Source: Natribacillus halophilus (lineage in GTDB: Bacteria > Bacillota > Bacilli > Bacillales > Marinococcaceae). Taken from it: DNA of 64,000 nucleotides. The notes under the pieces were generated by a model that was not told where the DNA came from, did not search any database, and saw only the letters and a list, made by a program, of their open reading frames with translations. This document shows positions 1-8,585 of this stretch, one piece after another (within the stretch, counting starts at the first letter, position 1; every line of letters begins with the position of its first letter). Both the position numbers and the translations under genes were made by a program. The stretch covers positions 203,012 to 267,011 of the forward strand of contig NZ_FNEN01000003.1 of NCBI RefSeq assembly GCF_900100185.1, written 5' to 3'.

Positions 1-833
1 GCTTTCGGCATGCGTTTGAGCCAGGCCATCTCCCGGCGCAGCGTATTCTGGCGCTTTTCTTCTTCCCGTTCGGCCTGGGCGTCCCGTTCCGCTTTTTTGA
101 TTAAATACGTTTCATAATTGCCTTCATAATAATGGAGTTTGCCATGTTCAAGTTCATAAATGGCATCTGTCACCCGGTTCAAAAAGTAACGGTCGTGCGT
201 CACGAGGAGGAGTGCGCCCGTATAGGCATGCAAAAATGATTCAAGCCAGGTGATCGAAGCGGCATCGAGGTGATTGGTCGGCTCGTCAAGGATGAGCAGA
301 TCGGCAGGTTGAATGAGCGCTTTAGCCAGGGCCACGCGTTTATGTTGGCCACCGGAGAGCTCATCAACATCGGCCTCCAGATCGGCGAAACCTAATTTGG
401 TCAGAACGGTTTTCGCCGCTGTCTCTGCTTCCCAGGCACCTTCTGCGTCCATGTCCGCCTGCGCTTCATAGAGTTGTTTTTCCGCCGCTTGGTCTGAAGG
501 ATTTTGTTGATAGCGGCGAAGCGCTTGCTCATAACGACGAAGGGTGCGCAACACCGGAGCCCCACCTTCATATACTTTGGAAAGAATACTCCCGCCTCCG
601 CTTAACTGCGGCTCCTGGTCGACATAAGCGACGGTAAATGATTTGGCGTGTCGAATCTCTCCTTGTTCTGTCCCTTCAGCTCCGGTCAGTATTTGCAGCA
701 GCGTTGACTTCCCGGTTCCGTTCGCTCCGATTAATCCGATTCTTTGTTTCGGTTCGATGGTAAAAGAGACATCGTCCAGTAATGTTTTATCCCCGAACGT
801 TTTCTTGAGATCATTGGCGACTAATAGACTCAT
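1..833 (-). CDS. yfmR: ABC-F family ATPase, YfmR-like (C-terminal part outside window)
   Basis: Reads leftward off the window edge; 277 codons are visible of a protein that is usually about 630 residues. The ATG at 833 follows a purine-rich site. The first ATPase domain is complete: Walker A GANGTGKST near residue 36, signature LSGGQHKR, and Walker B LLILDEPTNHLD. It is followed by the start of the charged interdomain linker (AERDAQAEREEEKRQN). There are no membrane segments, as expected of ABC-F proteins, which act on the ribosome rather than in transport. The N-terminal sequence resembles B. subtilis YfmR more than the other ABC-F paralogues; that assignment is from memory of the family. 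Confidence 0.85.
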   Translation of the reverse strand, partial: MSLLVANDLKKTFGDKTLLDDVSFTIEPKQRIGLIGANGTGKSTLLQILTGAEGTEQGEIRHAKSFTVAYVDQEPQLSGGGSILSKVYEGGAPVLRTLRRYEQALRRYQQNPSDQAAEKQLYEAQADMDAEGAWEAETAAKTVLTKLGFADLEADVDELSGGQHKRVALAKALIQPADLLILDEPTNHLDAASITWLESFLHAYTGALLLVTHDRYFLNRVTDAIYELEHGKLHYYEGNYETYLIKKAERDAQAEREEEKRQNTLRREMAWLKRMPK

Positions 834-944
834 AAATGCCCTCCTTCCATCACTGTCTGCCATATTAACACATATTTTGAACGTTTGAACATCTGTCAAC
901 CTGGGAAGTAATCGTTATAGATGAGGATCACAAGGAGGAAAGCC

Positions 945-1097
945 ATGTACATTATCGAGAAAAAACGCCGACTCATCCATGATCATGATGGTCGCTGCAC
1001 CCCCTCCGAGCCGACGGAAGTCATTTCAAGGACACAGGCCCGCCAAAAAGTAGCCTATAAAGCCTATCACTTTTGTTCCTGCGCAAGAAAAGACTAG
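945..1097 (+). CDS. Small Cys-containing protein, 50 aa, unknown
   Basis: The ATG at 945 has a strong ribosome site (AAGGAGG about 6 nt upstream) and the frame is open for 50 codons to TAG at 1095. The product is basic and His/Cys-bearing: it starts MYIIEKKRRLIHDHDGRC and ends in the cluster FCSCARKD, with Cys at 18, 44 and 46. It is divergent from the ABC-F gene (111 nt between starts) and is closed by the hairpin at 1121-1153. No family recognised. The strong ribosome site and the terminator argue that it is real. Confidence 0.6.
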   Translation: MYIIEKKRRLIHDHDGRCTPSEPTEVISRTQARQKVAYKAYHFCSCARKD

Positions 1098-1120
1098 CAT
1101 TCATTATTTCTATTACGACT

Positions 1121-1153
1121 AGCGGCTACCTCATCACTCGTGAGGTAGCCGCT
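1121..1153. terminator. Convergent hairpin between small ORF and yclP-like gene
   Basis: A perfect 13-bp inverted repeat, AGCGGCTACCTCA at 1121-1133 and its complement at 1141-1153, with a 7-nt loop. It lies between two converging stop codons. The following T-run is short on both strands, so it is probably a bidirectional but moderate terminator. Confidence 0.65.
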
Positions 1154-1156
1154 TCT

Positions 1157-1963
1157 TTAGGTAAAGTAAACACAAATTCTATTACAGTTCACTTCCTGAA
1201 CGTCAATCTCCATGTCATAAATATCGCGCAACGTATCCCGATTAATAATCTCGTGGCATCGTCCCTTTTGAACGAGACGCCCGCCTTTCAAGGCGATAAT
1301 TTCATCGGAATAACAGGAGGCAAAATTAATGTCGTGGACGACGATCATGATCGTTTTCCCCAAATCATCAACCAGGCTTCGCAACGTTTTCATAATCTGG
1401 ACCGAATGTTTCATATCCAAATTATTTAACGGTTCATCCAGGATGATATAATCCGTATCCTGGGCGAGGACCATGGCGATATAAGCCCTTTGCTTTTGCC
1501 CCCCGCTCAGTTGATCGAGAAATTTATCCTGGATGTCCCGCAGCGCCATATAGTCAATGGCATCATCCACGTGCAACCAATCTTCTTTCGTTAACTTGTT
1601 TTGCGAATAAGGAAAACGGCCAAAGCTCACGAGCTCCCGAATCGTTAAACGAATATTGATATCGTTGGATTGTTTTAATATCGATATTTTTTTCGCCAGT
1701 TCGTTGCTCTTAAATTTGTCAATGTTCTTGCCGTCAAAAAATACATCGCCTTCATCTTTTTTGAGCAAGCGGCTAATCATCCCGATGAGTGTGCTTTTGC
1801 CTGCGCCGTTAGGACCGATAAAAGATGTAATCGTCCCTTTCTTTACTTGTACCGAGACATCATCGACGACTTTTTTTCCATCATACATTTTCGTTAGATT
1901 ATTTGCTTCCAGAACGGATTCTTTGGATACGACCTGTTCTTTTTCCAACATTTTCATGCTCAT
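1157..1963 (-). CDS. yclP: Siderophore ABC transporter ATP-binding protein (YclP-like)
   Basis: Energises import of an Fe(III)-siderophore through the two permeases encoded just upstream. Visible motifs: Walker A GPNGAGKST near residue 50, Q-loop region KQSNDINIRLT, signature LSGGQKQR, Walker B YIILDEP, and switch His in VVHD. At 268 aa it has a normal family length. The start codon overlaps the stop of the upstream permease gene (TAATG), indicating translational coupling. It resembles the B. subtilis petrobactin importer component YclP (FecE/FhuC class). It is the last gene of a Fur-type operon. The substrate is inferred from the family and is not proven. Confidence 0.85.
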   Translation of the reverse strand: MSMKMLEKEQVVSKESVLEANNLTKMYDGKKVVDDVSVQVKKGTITSFIGPNGAGKSTLIGMISRLLKKDEGDVFFDGKNIDKFKSNELAKKISILKQSNDINIRLTIRELVSFGRFPYSQNKLTKEDWLHVDDAIDYMALRDIQDKFLDQLSGGQKQRAYIAMVLAQDTDYIILDEPLNNLDMKHSVQIMKTLRSLVDDLGKTIMIVVHDINFASCYSDEIIALKGGRLVQKGRCHEIINRDTLRDIYDMEIDVQEVNCNRICVYFT

Positions 1964-2913
1964 TACCTTTTCGTCCCCCTTAGTAACAGGTAAATAAAGT
2001 AAGTGCCGCCGATGAAGTTAATAATGACACTGAGTGGCGCAGCATATTCAAACACGTGCTCAACGACCAGCGTTCCCCCGACGAGGGCAACAATACTGAC
2101 GAGAATCGATGCATTAATCAAATGGCTGTGCTTAAATGACCGGAGCAGCTCGCGGGCTACATTGACGACGAGGAGTCCAAGAAACATGATCGGCCCGACG
2201 AGGGCGGTTGAAACGGAAACCATAACCGCAATCACGATCAGAAATCTCCGGATCACACGGTCATAAGGGACCCCAAGATTGATCGCCTGATCACGCCCGA
2301 GTGAAAGGGCATCGAGATACTTGAGGTATGGCCGGACATAGATCATCGTCAGAATGAGAATCACCATCGCCAGCCATAAAAGGTCTTCATTAATATTGCT
2401 GAAGCTGGCAAACATCTCGTCCTGTATGGATAAATATTCATTAGGGTCCATAAGCACTTGCATAAACGTCGATAAACTTGAAAACAGTGTTCCGAAAACA
2501 ATGCCGACCAGCAAAAGAAAATAAATATTTTGTTGTTCGCCCCGAAACAGCAAAAGGTACAACAGAAGCGCAAAAAGCACCATAATGATAATCGACGCGA
2601 TGAAATTGGCCCCTTGACTAAATAGAACGAGACCGGCCGTCCCGAAAAAGAAAATCAGGACCGTTTGTACGAGTATATAAAGGTTATCAAGGCCGATAAT
2701 GCTCGGCGTTAAGATGCGGTTATTGGTGATCGTCTGGAAAATCATCGTCGAAAATGCGATGGCAGCGCCCACGATGATGATCGCGATGACACTTCTTCCT
2801 CTTCTCGGCAGGGCGTAATCCCAGCCTTCCGGGCTAAGGCCGATAAACATGTAAGTGGCGATCAGTCCGGTTGCGGCAACGATAAGTGCGGTAAATATCC
2901 ATCTAGCCTGCAT
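1963..2913 (-). CDS. yclO: Siderophore ABC transporter permease (YclO-like)
   Basis: FecCD-family integral membrane protein of 316 aa with about nine hydrophobic segments. It carries the family region GPIMFLGLLVVNVAREL, which contacts the ATPase. It probably forms a heterodimeric pore with the upstream YclN-like permease. It overlaps that gene by 11 nt and the ATPase gene by 1 nt, a tightly coupled three-gene unit. In B. subtilis the order is yclN-O-P-Q. The fourth gene, for the binding lipoprotein, is not present here. Confidence 0.85.
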   Translation of the reverse strand: MQARWIFTALIVAATGLIATYMFIGLSPEGWDYALPRRGRSVIAIIIVGAAIAFSTMIFQTITNNRILTPSIIGLDNLYILVQTVLIFFFGTAGLVLFSQGANFIASIIIMVLFALLLYLLLFRGEQQNIYFLLLVGIVFGTLFSSLSTFMQVLMDPNEYLSIQDEMFASFSNINEDLLWLAMVILILTMIYVRPYLKYLDALSLGRDQAINLGVPYDRVIRRFLIVIAVMVSVSTALVGPIMFLGLLVVNVARELLRSFKHSHLINASILVSIVALVGGTLVVEHVFEYAAPLSVIINFIGGTYFIYLLLRGTKR

Positions 2914-3856
2914 GTTTGTTTCCCCTTAAGAGAAGGTAAAGAAATATGGCGCTGCCGATGATTCCTACCATAAGTCCGATCGGGACTTCATACGGATAGA
3001 TGATAACCCTTCCCAAAATATCACAGGCCAACAGGAAGATAGCACCGAATAAAGCGGTATGCGGCAGACTACTCTTAAGATTATCGCCCCTCATGATCGA
3101 GACGATATTCGGGATAATGAGCCCCAGAAAGGGAATGGAACCGATCGTCACAACCACCGTTGCCGTAATGATCGCGACGATAAACAGGCCGGCATTCATA
3201 ATTCGATTGTAGTTCATCCCTAAATTGGCTGAAAAATCGCGTCCCATACCAGCCACCGTAAAGCGGTTGGCATATAAAAAGGCAAGGATCACCAACGGTA
3301 CACCGATATACAGAATTTCATAATTCCCTCTGATTACGAGCGAAAAGCTCCCTTGCATCCATGAAGACAGGCTTTGCATCAAATCATTTTGATAGGCAAA
3401 AAACGTCGTTACCGCTTCGACGACACTGCCGAGCATTAAACCGACGAGCGGAACAAAGATCACATTTTTAAAGCGGATCCGCTCCAGTATTTTCATAAAA
3501 AGAAACGTTCCCCCGAGGGCAAACAACATGGCGACGAACATCCGCTCCAGCGTACTCGCCCCCGAGAAAACCAGTATCGCGACGAGAATGCCCAGGCGCG
3601 CCCAATCCATCGTTCCCGCGGTCGTGGGAGAGACGAATTTGTTCTGTGTGAGCTGCTGCATGATTAATCCACATACACTTAAGCTGACACCGACAATGAT
3701 AATGCTCATCAACCTGGGAAACCGACTGATCAGAATGGTCTGGACTTGTTCGTCGTCAAGATTGAAAACATCCAATGGTGTTATGTCCTGAACGCCGACG
3801 AATAAAGAGACCAGCGATAATATAATAAGCAGCGGCAGTAAGTATTTGATTTTCAT
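2903..3856 (-). CDS. yclN: Siderophore ABC transporter permease (YclN-like)
   Basis: FecCD-family permease of about 317 aa with multiple hydrophobic helices and the conserved stretch GSIPFLGLIIPNIVSIMRG. The frame can be extended to 3877, but ATG at 3856 (MKIKYLLPLL) has a GGTGAT site 6 nt upstream, whereas the upstream ATG has none, so 3856 is chosen. It is the first gene of the operon behind the Fur-box promoter at 3903-3962. Partner permease and ATPase follow with overlaps. Confidence 0.82.
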   Translation of the reverse strand: MKIKYLLPLLIILSLVSLFVGVQDITPLDVFNLDDEQVQTILISRFPRLMSIIIVGVSLSVCGLIMQQLTQNKFVSPTTAGTMDWARLGILVAILVFSGASTLERMFVAMLFALGGTFLFMKILERIRFKNVIFVPLVGLMLGSVVEAVTTFFAYQNDLMQSLSSWMQGSFSLVIRGNYEILYIGVPLVILAFLYANRFTVAGMGRDFSANLGMNYNRIMNAGLFIVAIITATVVVTIGSIPFLGLIIPNIVSIMRGDNLKSSLPHTALFGAIFLLACDILGRVIIYPYEVPIGLMVGIIGSAIFLYLLLRGNKHAG

Positions 3857-3902
3857 AAGTTTATCACCATGCAGCAACTCTGAATCAACACAAAACAGAA
3901 AA

Positions 3903-3962
3903 TGATAATCATTATCACTGATATGCTACCTACGATTATATCATTCATTTGCCTCTGGTCAA
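3903..3962 (-). promoter_or_regulatory. SigA-type promoter with Fur box for yclNOP-like operon
   Basis: Reading the minus strand: -35 TTGACC at 3962-3957, 16-nt spacer, -10 TATAAT at 3940-3935. About 18 nt downstream is a perfect 7-1-7 Fur box, TGATAAT-C-ATTATCA, at 3917-3903. It covers the expected early transcribed region, so iron-loaded Fur should block initiation or clearance. The rest of the spacer to the protease gene (3963-4193) shows no further convincing site. Confidence 0.85.
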
Positions 3963-4193
3963 TGCCTATTGAGAATATTTTTCAAGTGCCGAAACGCGGT
4001 TTGTCTTTTCGTCTCTTATTGGTCTTAAGGTCATATATTATTTTCCAATAATTGAAGGAAATACCTCCTGATTTGTCTAATTTTGCAGGAAATTAGATAT
4101 CTTTCCAGAATCCTGTATTAAGTACCTGAAAAAGGAGGGTGAGTGAGACGAACGTCGGGTAGACTAAGGGATTCAAATATCAGGAGGTATTGT

Positions 4194-6842
4194 ATGTTTG
4201 ACAAAGGTCGTTATATTGCCATGTCCAGCGTGCTTATTCTACTCATGTCAGGGGCTTTTCCGAACGCTTCATTAGCCGAGGAAGATGAACCGACAGCGGA
4301 TCTCTACGGCGAGCATGATTTCTCCTCTTCGGATGATGCCACCGTCATTGTCGAGCTGGAAGAAGAATCGGTGGCTGAAGCCAATCACGAGGGCTTTACT
4401 CAATCCGAAGACACGATTGAAACACAGCAAACGCAGGTGCTTTCCGAAATTGAAACGTTTGCCGGCGACTATGAAGTCGGCCATACCTATAGCCACGTCT
4501 TCTCAGGCTTTTCCATCGATGTGCCGGAAGACGAAATTCCCAACCTTTTAACGGTTGACGGTGTAGAAGCTGTTTATCCTTATGTTGAATACGAGACGAC
4601 CGACATCGGGGAGCCTCTCATGATTCAGGAAGACGAAATGGATCCGCAAATGTTGGATAGCGGTCCGTTTATCGGTGCCGACGAAGCATGGGATTTAGGG
4701 TACACCGGTGAAGGATCAACGGTCGCTGTCATTGATACCGGAGTCGATTACACCCATCCTGATCTTGAACACGCGTTTGGAGATTACAAAGGGTATGACT
4801 TCGTGGATGACACCGACGATCCCCAGGAAACACCTCCGGGCGACCCACGTGGGACAGAGACGAATCACGGGACCCATGTGGCCGGAACCGTTGCGGCTGA
4901 TGGCTTAACCGTCGGCATCGCGCCTGATGCCGACCTACTCGCCTACCGGGTACTGGGACCGGGCGGCACCGGCTCGAATGTTGATGTTATCGCCGGTATT
5001 GAGCAAGCGGTGATCGACGATGCCGATGTCATGAACCTTTCGCTCGGAAATACGCTAAACGACCCTGACTATGCGACGAGCATTGCGCTGGACTGGGCGA
5101 TGGAAGAGGGCGTAGCCGCAGTGACTTCCAATGGTAATGCCGGTCCGGACAATTGGACGGTTGGTTCTCCCGGCACATCCAGAGATGCCATTTCTGTCGG
5201 GGCTTCCGAGCTTCCTTACAGCGAGTACAGTGCCGAGATAGAAACCGAACAGAACGAATATCCTTCCGCGGCAGTTATGGGCTACCCGAATGAGCTCGAT
5301 TTGTTAGCCCTTGACGAGGAAGAATTTGAGTTTGTAGATGTCGGCCAGGGACACCCGGAAGATTTTGAGGGCGAAGACCTCGAAGACAAAATCGCACTCA
5401 TGATTCGCGGGGATATTCCCTTTGTGGAAAAAGTGGAAAATGCCGAAGAAGCGGGCGCCGTTGGCACGATTATTTTTAACAATGTCGAAGGGGAGCAACC
5501 TCTGGTCCCCGGGCTGCCTTTACCGACGATGATGCTCTCGCTTGAGGACGGCCAGCAAATGCAGTCGGCACTCGCCCAGGGGGACGATACGGTGTCTTTT
5601 GACCTCGCATTTGAACGTGAAGTCGATGAGACGATCGCCGAATTTTCTTCGCGGGGACCGGTGATGGATACGTGGATGATTAAGCCGGACGTCGCTGCGC
5701 CGGGCGTGGATATCATCAGTACGATTCCGACTCATGAGGAAGATGACCCGCACGGATATGCATCCTTGCAGGGGACGAGCATGGCAGCCCCCCATGTTGC
5801 AGGTGCTGCAGCCGTTCTCATGGAATCAGACCCTGATGCTGATGTTGAAGAATTAAAGGGACTGCTCATGAATACGTCCGAGACATTACAGGACCCTGAG
5901 AGCGACATTTACCCGTATAACACGCAAGGAGCCGGAAGCATCCGCGTTCCCGATGCGATTGAATCCAACACGGCCGTCACCCCGGGCAGTCATTCTTTCG
6001 GTGTTTTTGCAGAAGACGACGGGGTCCAGTCCGAGCGCAGCTCCTATACGATTCACAATCGTTCGGACGAGCGCCAGCCCTATGCATTTGATATCGAATT
6101 CGCCGGTAACCCGGATGGCATTGATGTGTTGACGAGCAGTGATGTTGCGTTGAATCCGGGTGAATCCGAAGAAATTCGCGCAAACATTCAAGTTGATCCC
6201 AGCCTATTGGATGAAGACTATTATGAAGGTACGATTACGATCGACAGTATGGAAGAGACGATTGAAGTACCGACGATTCTTTTCGTGGATGAACCCGATT
6301 ATCCGCGCATAACGGAACTCGGCGTTGCCGAAAATGACGAGGGAGACTTTGACTACACCGCTTATCTCCCCGGTGGAGCCGAGGAATTCGGCCTTTGGGT
6401 ATATCAGGCAGAGCCTTTCGAATATGTCGGCCTGACAGACGTTGAAACCGACGTACCAGAGGGTGAATTTACCGGAACCTGGGACGGCACTATTGACGGC
6501 GATTCCATACCGGGCGGAGACTATGTCCTCGTCGGCTATGCCAATCACGAAGGACAAGTCGATTATGCCCAAAGTCCTGTCATCTCTTTGGAAGCAACCA
6601 CAAGTGCGACACAGCAGTTGATCGAAACATCCGTAGCTGATGACGAAGCCGCACATGCCCTCTCGCTGCATATGACAGCGCTGACCCATTACGAGGATCA
6701 GGGTGACAGCGATAAATTCATCAATCACATGGGAGGCTTCCACGACTTGCTTGACCAGCAATTGGATAGCGAGTTGATATCGGAAAATACGTTTAACGTG
6801 CTTAGCACTCAGGCTGATCTGTTGATTGAGCAGTGGCAATAG
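4194..6842 (+). CDS. vpr: Secreted subtilisin-family serine protease, Vpr-like
   Basis: Extracellular S8 protease precursor, 882 aa from ATG 4194 (AGGAGGT 5 nt upstream). A classical signal peptide ends ASLA-EE near residue 28. An I9-type propeptide follows (about 45-135). The catalytic domain has Asp181 (VAVIDTGVDYTHPD), His225 (NHGTHVAGT) and Ser529 (GTSMAAPHVAG), with a PA-type insert around 390-460 as in Vpr. The C-terminal third contains beta-sandwich modules, including a FlgD-like piece (GTWDGTIDG...PGGDYVLVGYA), and a helical tail. It is longer than B. subtilis Vpr (806 aa) and very acidic, fitting a salty medium. An in-frame GTG at 4143 also has a good ribosome site, but starting there would put 17 residues before the signal peptide. 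Confidence 0.9.
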   Translation: MFDKGRYIAMSSVLILLMSGAFPNASLAEEDEPTADLYGEHDFSSSDDATVIVELEEESVAEANHEGFTQSEDTIETQQTQVLSEIETFAGDYEVGHTYSHVFSGFSIDVPEDEIPNLLTVDGVEAVYPYVEYETTDIGEPLMIQEDEMDPQMLDSGPFIGADEAWDLGYTGEGSTVAVIDTGVDYTHPDLEHAFGDYKGYDFVDDTDDPQETPPGDPRGTETNHGTHVAGTVAADGLTVGIAPDADLLAYRVLGPGGTGSNVDVIAGIEQAVIDDADVMNLSLGNTLNDPDYATSIALDWAMEEGVAAVTSNGNAGPDNWTVGSPGTSRDAISVGASELPYSEYSAEIETEQNEYPSAAVMGYPNELDLLALDEEEFEFVDVGQGHPEDFEGEDLEDKIALMIRGDIPFVEKVENAEEAGAVGTIIFNNVEGEQPLVPGLPLPTMMLSLEDGQQMQSALAQGDDTVSFDLAFEREVDETIAEFSSRGPVMDTWMIKPDVAAPGVDIISTIPTHEEDDPHGYASLQGTSMAAPHVAGAAAVLMESDPDADVEELKGLLMNTSETLQDPESDIYPYNTQGAGSIRVPDAIESNTAVTPGSHSFGVFAEDDGVQSERSSYTIHNRSDERQPYAFDIEFAGNPDGIDVLTSSDVALNPGESEEIRANIQVDPSLLDEDYYEGTITIDSMEETIEVPTILFVDEPDYPRITELGVAENDEGDFDYTAYLPGGAEEFGLWVYQAEPFEYVGLTDVETDVPEGEFTGTWDGTIDGDSIPGGDYVLVGYANHEGQVDYAQSPVISLEATTSATQQLIETSVADDEAAHALSLHMTALTHYEDQGDSDKFINHMGGFHDLLDQQLDSELISENTFNVLSTQADLLIEQWQ

Positions 6843-6852
6843 AATTAAAAGG

Positions 6853-6897
6853 CATCCGCCCCCGATACACTGTAGCGACCGGGGGCGAATGTTTTGG
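6853..6897 (+). terminator. Terminator of vpr-like gene
   Basis: GC-rich stem CGCCCCCG (6857-6864) paired with CGGGGGCG (6880-6887), extended by CAT/ATG after one mismatch, followed by TTTTGG. It begins 10 nt after the protease stop codon. Confidence 0.75.
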
Positions 6898-6919
6898 TGA
6901 AACTGTGTAAAAGGACAAA

Positions 6920-7127
6920 TTGACGACCTAACGGGTTCCGCGATCTTTCGTTAGGGCGCCATAAACCGAGGTTGACGACCTAACGGCTTCCGTATCATTG
7001 CGTTAGGTCTTCATCTGGTGTCATTGACGACCTAACTCCTTCTGCGTTTCCAAGTTAGGGCTCCATCACCCAACGTTGGCGACCTAACTACTTCCTTGAT
7101 ACCGCATTAAGGTGTCACAACGACCTG
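6920..7127. repeat. Four tandem 52-bp hairpin repeats
   Basis: Copies begin at 6920, 6972, 7024 and 7076, exactly 52 bp apart. Each starts TTGRCGACCTAAC, has a TTCC-type loop motif, and the first three close with the complementary arm GTTAGG. Units 1 and 2 pair CCTAACG with CGTTAGG. Unit 3 has CCTAACT with AGTTAGG, a compensatory pair change. The fourth unit is decayed in the 3' arm. The array fills the spacer between the protease terminator and the terminator of the converging lipoprotein gene; no open frame of note lies here. Confidence 0.85.
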
Positions 7128-7134
7128 AACATAC

Positions 7135-7170
7135 GAAAAAAGCAATGCCCCTGCTGACAGGAGCATTGCT
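7135..7170 (-). terminator. Terminator of lipoprotein gene
   Basis: Inverted repeat AGCAATGC (7141-7148) with GCATTGCT (7163-7170), inner CCTG/CAGG pairing, followed on the minus strand by a run of T (plus-strand A-run 7136-7141). It lies 7 nt after the stop codon at 7177. Confidence 0.85.
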
Positions 7171-7176
7171 TCTTGA

Positions 7177-8130
7177 TCATTCATAACGATGAATCATGGA
7201 AATGCGCCATTCGTCTTCGATTTCCGAGACAAGCACGTCTTCTGTGAATAAGTGTTCATCCGAATCCGTTTGATATTGGGCGCGTACGATATAATCGTCA
7301 TTTTCGGTCGTATAGGCGAATAATTCCGGAATGACCTCCTGGACATCTTCGGCGAACAATTCACCCATGATGACCTGTGTGTCCCGGGGTTCAATCTCCC
7401 CCTCCGATAATTCTTCAACGTATTCGTCGTCATCCATTTGTCGTTCATCCCGATAATCTTCAGAGAAAAACTCATAAAGTTGGTCATACTCTTCATTTTC
7501 CAGGCGTTGATAATACTCGGCTACAAATGCTTCCGGTGTATACAGCAACCCGCCCTGCGTGGCCGCCGACTGCTCAGCCGGTAACGGCGTATGGGCGAAA
7601 TTCCCTATGACCTCCCAGTCCTCAGCCTGCTCGTGGATCAATAAATCATTGCGAATCACCATCGTTTCGTCCCCATACAGCTCGGCGTCATCCCCGCCGA
7701 ATTCGCCCTCGATGAGAACGCTCACCGCTTCAATGCTATCTTCCTCTGGATAATAATCATAAAAAAAATCAACTCTCGACGCTTGCTCTTCTTCTAAAAC
7801 TTGTATGTTCAAGTCATTCATGGAAAATTGCTCAAATTCTTCAACAATGGCTTCCGTCGCTCCCTGTCCCTCCTCTGTTTCAAAATTGGTTACGAGCGCT
7901 ACCTCTTCTTCATCCCCGCTATTCACCGCTGTAAAATAATTGTATACGAAGGTTTCCAAAGACGGCGTTCCCTCTTCCTCGCTATTTTCTTCCTCCTGAG
8001 CGGATCCTTCTTCCGTGGCTTCATCACCTGCGTCTATATCATTGTCTACCTCTTCGGACGCATTAAAACAAGAAGCTAACGGGAGTAAAACGGTGAGTAG
8101 TAACAAGCCGTGCCACACCGTTTTAATCAT
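7177..8130 (-). CDS. Putative acidic lipoprotein, unknown function, 317 aa
   Basis: ATG at 8130 gives MIKTVWHGLLLLTVLLPLASC: a lipoprotein signal peptide with lipobox LASC and lipidated Cys21. An acidic linker (Asp/Glu/Ser rich) follows to about residue 50. The rest contains two similar blocks that begin FVYNYFTAVNSGDEE and FVAEYYQRLENEEYD, both reminiscent of NTF2-like folds; the fold is an inference. GAGGAG lies upstream of this start. The frame runs open to 8268, but that extension is translated from the interspersed repeat at 8165-8233 and is rejected. A dedicated terminator follows. Probably membrane-anchored on the outer face. Confidence 0.7.
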   Translation of the reverse strand: MIKTVWHGLLLLTVLLPLASCFNASEEVDNDIDAGDEATEEGSAQEEENSEEEGTPSLETFVYNYFTAVNSGDEEEVALVTNFETEEGQGATEAIVEEFEQFSMNDLNIQVLEEEQASRVDFFYDYYPEEDSIEAVSVLIEGEFGGDDAELYGDETMVIRNDLLIHEQAEDWEVIGNFAHTPLPAEQSAATQGGLLYTPEAFVAEYYQRLENEEYDQLYEFFSEDYRDERQMDDDEYVEELSEGEIEPRDTQVIMGELFAEDVQEVIPELFAYTTENDDYIVRAQYQTDSDEHLFTEDVLVSEIEDEWRISMIHRYE

Positions 8131-8164
8131 AAGCGCCTCTCCTCTCCTCACCTTCTTCATATCG

Positions 8165-8233
8165 TAAAGAAAACTTGGCTTATCACCAAACATGGCGAGC
8201 CTTAGTTGTATCTTTCTTATCTGCCAAGAAAAA
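8165..8233 (+). repeat. Interspersed two-hairpin element, copy A (internally deleted)
   Basis: Begins TAAAGAAAACTTGGCTTATC and continues through GCCTTAGTTG. It then jumps to TCTTTCTTATCTGCCAAG and an A-run. Relative to full copies it lacks the segment holding the 5' arm of the second hairpin. Its 3' A-run doubles as the T-tract of the terminator at 8229-8262. Confidence 0.85.
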
Positions 8234-8262
8234 ACACACGCCCCGTCTCTCAGATCCGTGTG
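8229..8262 (-). terminator. Terminator of small zinc-ribbon-like gene
   Basis: On the minus strand CACACG (8262-8257) pairs with CGTGTG (8240-8235), followed by six T. It lies just after the stop at 8265. The T-run belongs to repeat copy A. Confidence 0.7.
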
Positions 8263-8264
8263 CT

Positions 8265-8585
8265 TCACTCACTCTCCTGCTTGTACTGTTCAACGGTCTC
8301 CTTTACATCGTCATCCGCTTCTTTTTGCCGCTCATCACGAACAAGTCCCGCAATGGACCGCTTTTGGATGATAAATCGCAAATCAGCCATTAACTGGACC
8401 GTGTCAATGCCCGGGTTTTCCGGGTTATTAACGACTCTTCCCCTGTAACTGTCAAACTTCGTGTGGTTCAAAAATTTCAATAAACAGTAGTAACAGCCTC
8501 GGCGTGTCCCCAATTTTAAATACTTTTCCCGGATATTTTTTTTGCATATATTGCAAGTGATATCCGGCTTTCTGACGTTGTTCAA
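8265..8585 (-). CDS. Small protein with paired CxxC motifs, unknown (106 aa or longer)
   Basis: Contains CNICKK and GCYYCLL, a CxxC-x17-CxxC arrangement typical of a small zinc ribbon, then a charged helical C-terminus (RDERQKEADDDVKETVEQ). The first conventional start is TTG at 8585, which has no ribosome site. A strong site (GGGGAGG) near 8647-8653 instead points to an in-frame ATT at 8639, which would add 18 residues (NVGNISKESVWLLESLRL). ATT initiation is rare, so the true start is uncertain. No family recognised. Confidence 0.5.
   Translation of the reverse strand: MNNVRKPDITCNICKKNIREKYLKLGTRRGCYYCLLKFLNHTKFDSYRGRVVNNPENPGIDTVQLMADLRFIIQKRSIAGLVRDERQKEADDDVKETVEQYKQESE

Noticed and set aside
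6920-7127. Short CRISPR array
   Set aside because: Only four units. The conserved part is split by a diverging loop rather than being an invariant repeat with unique spacers, and no cas gene is present.
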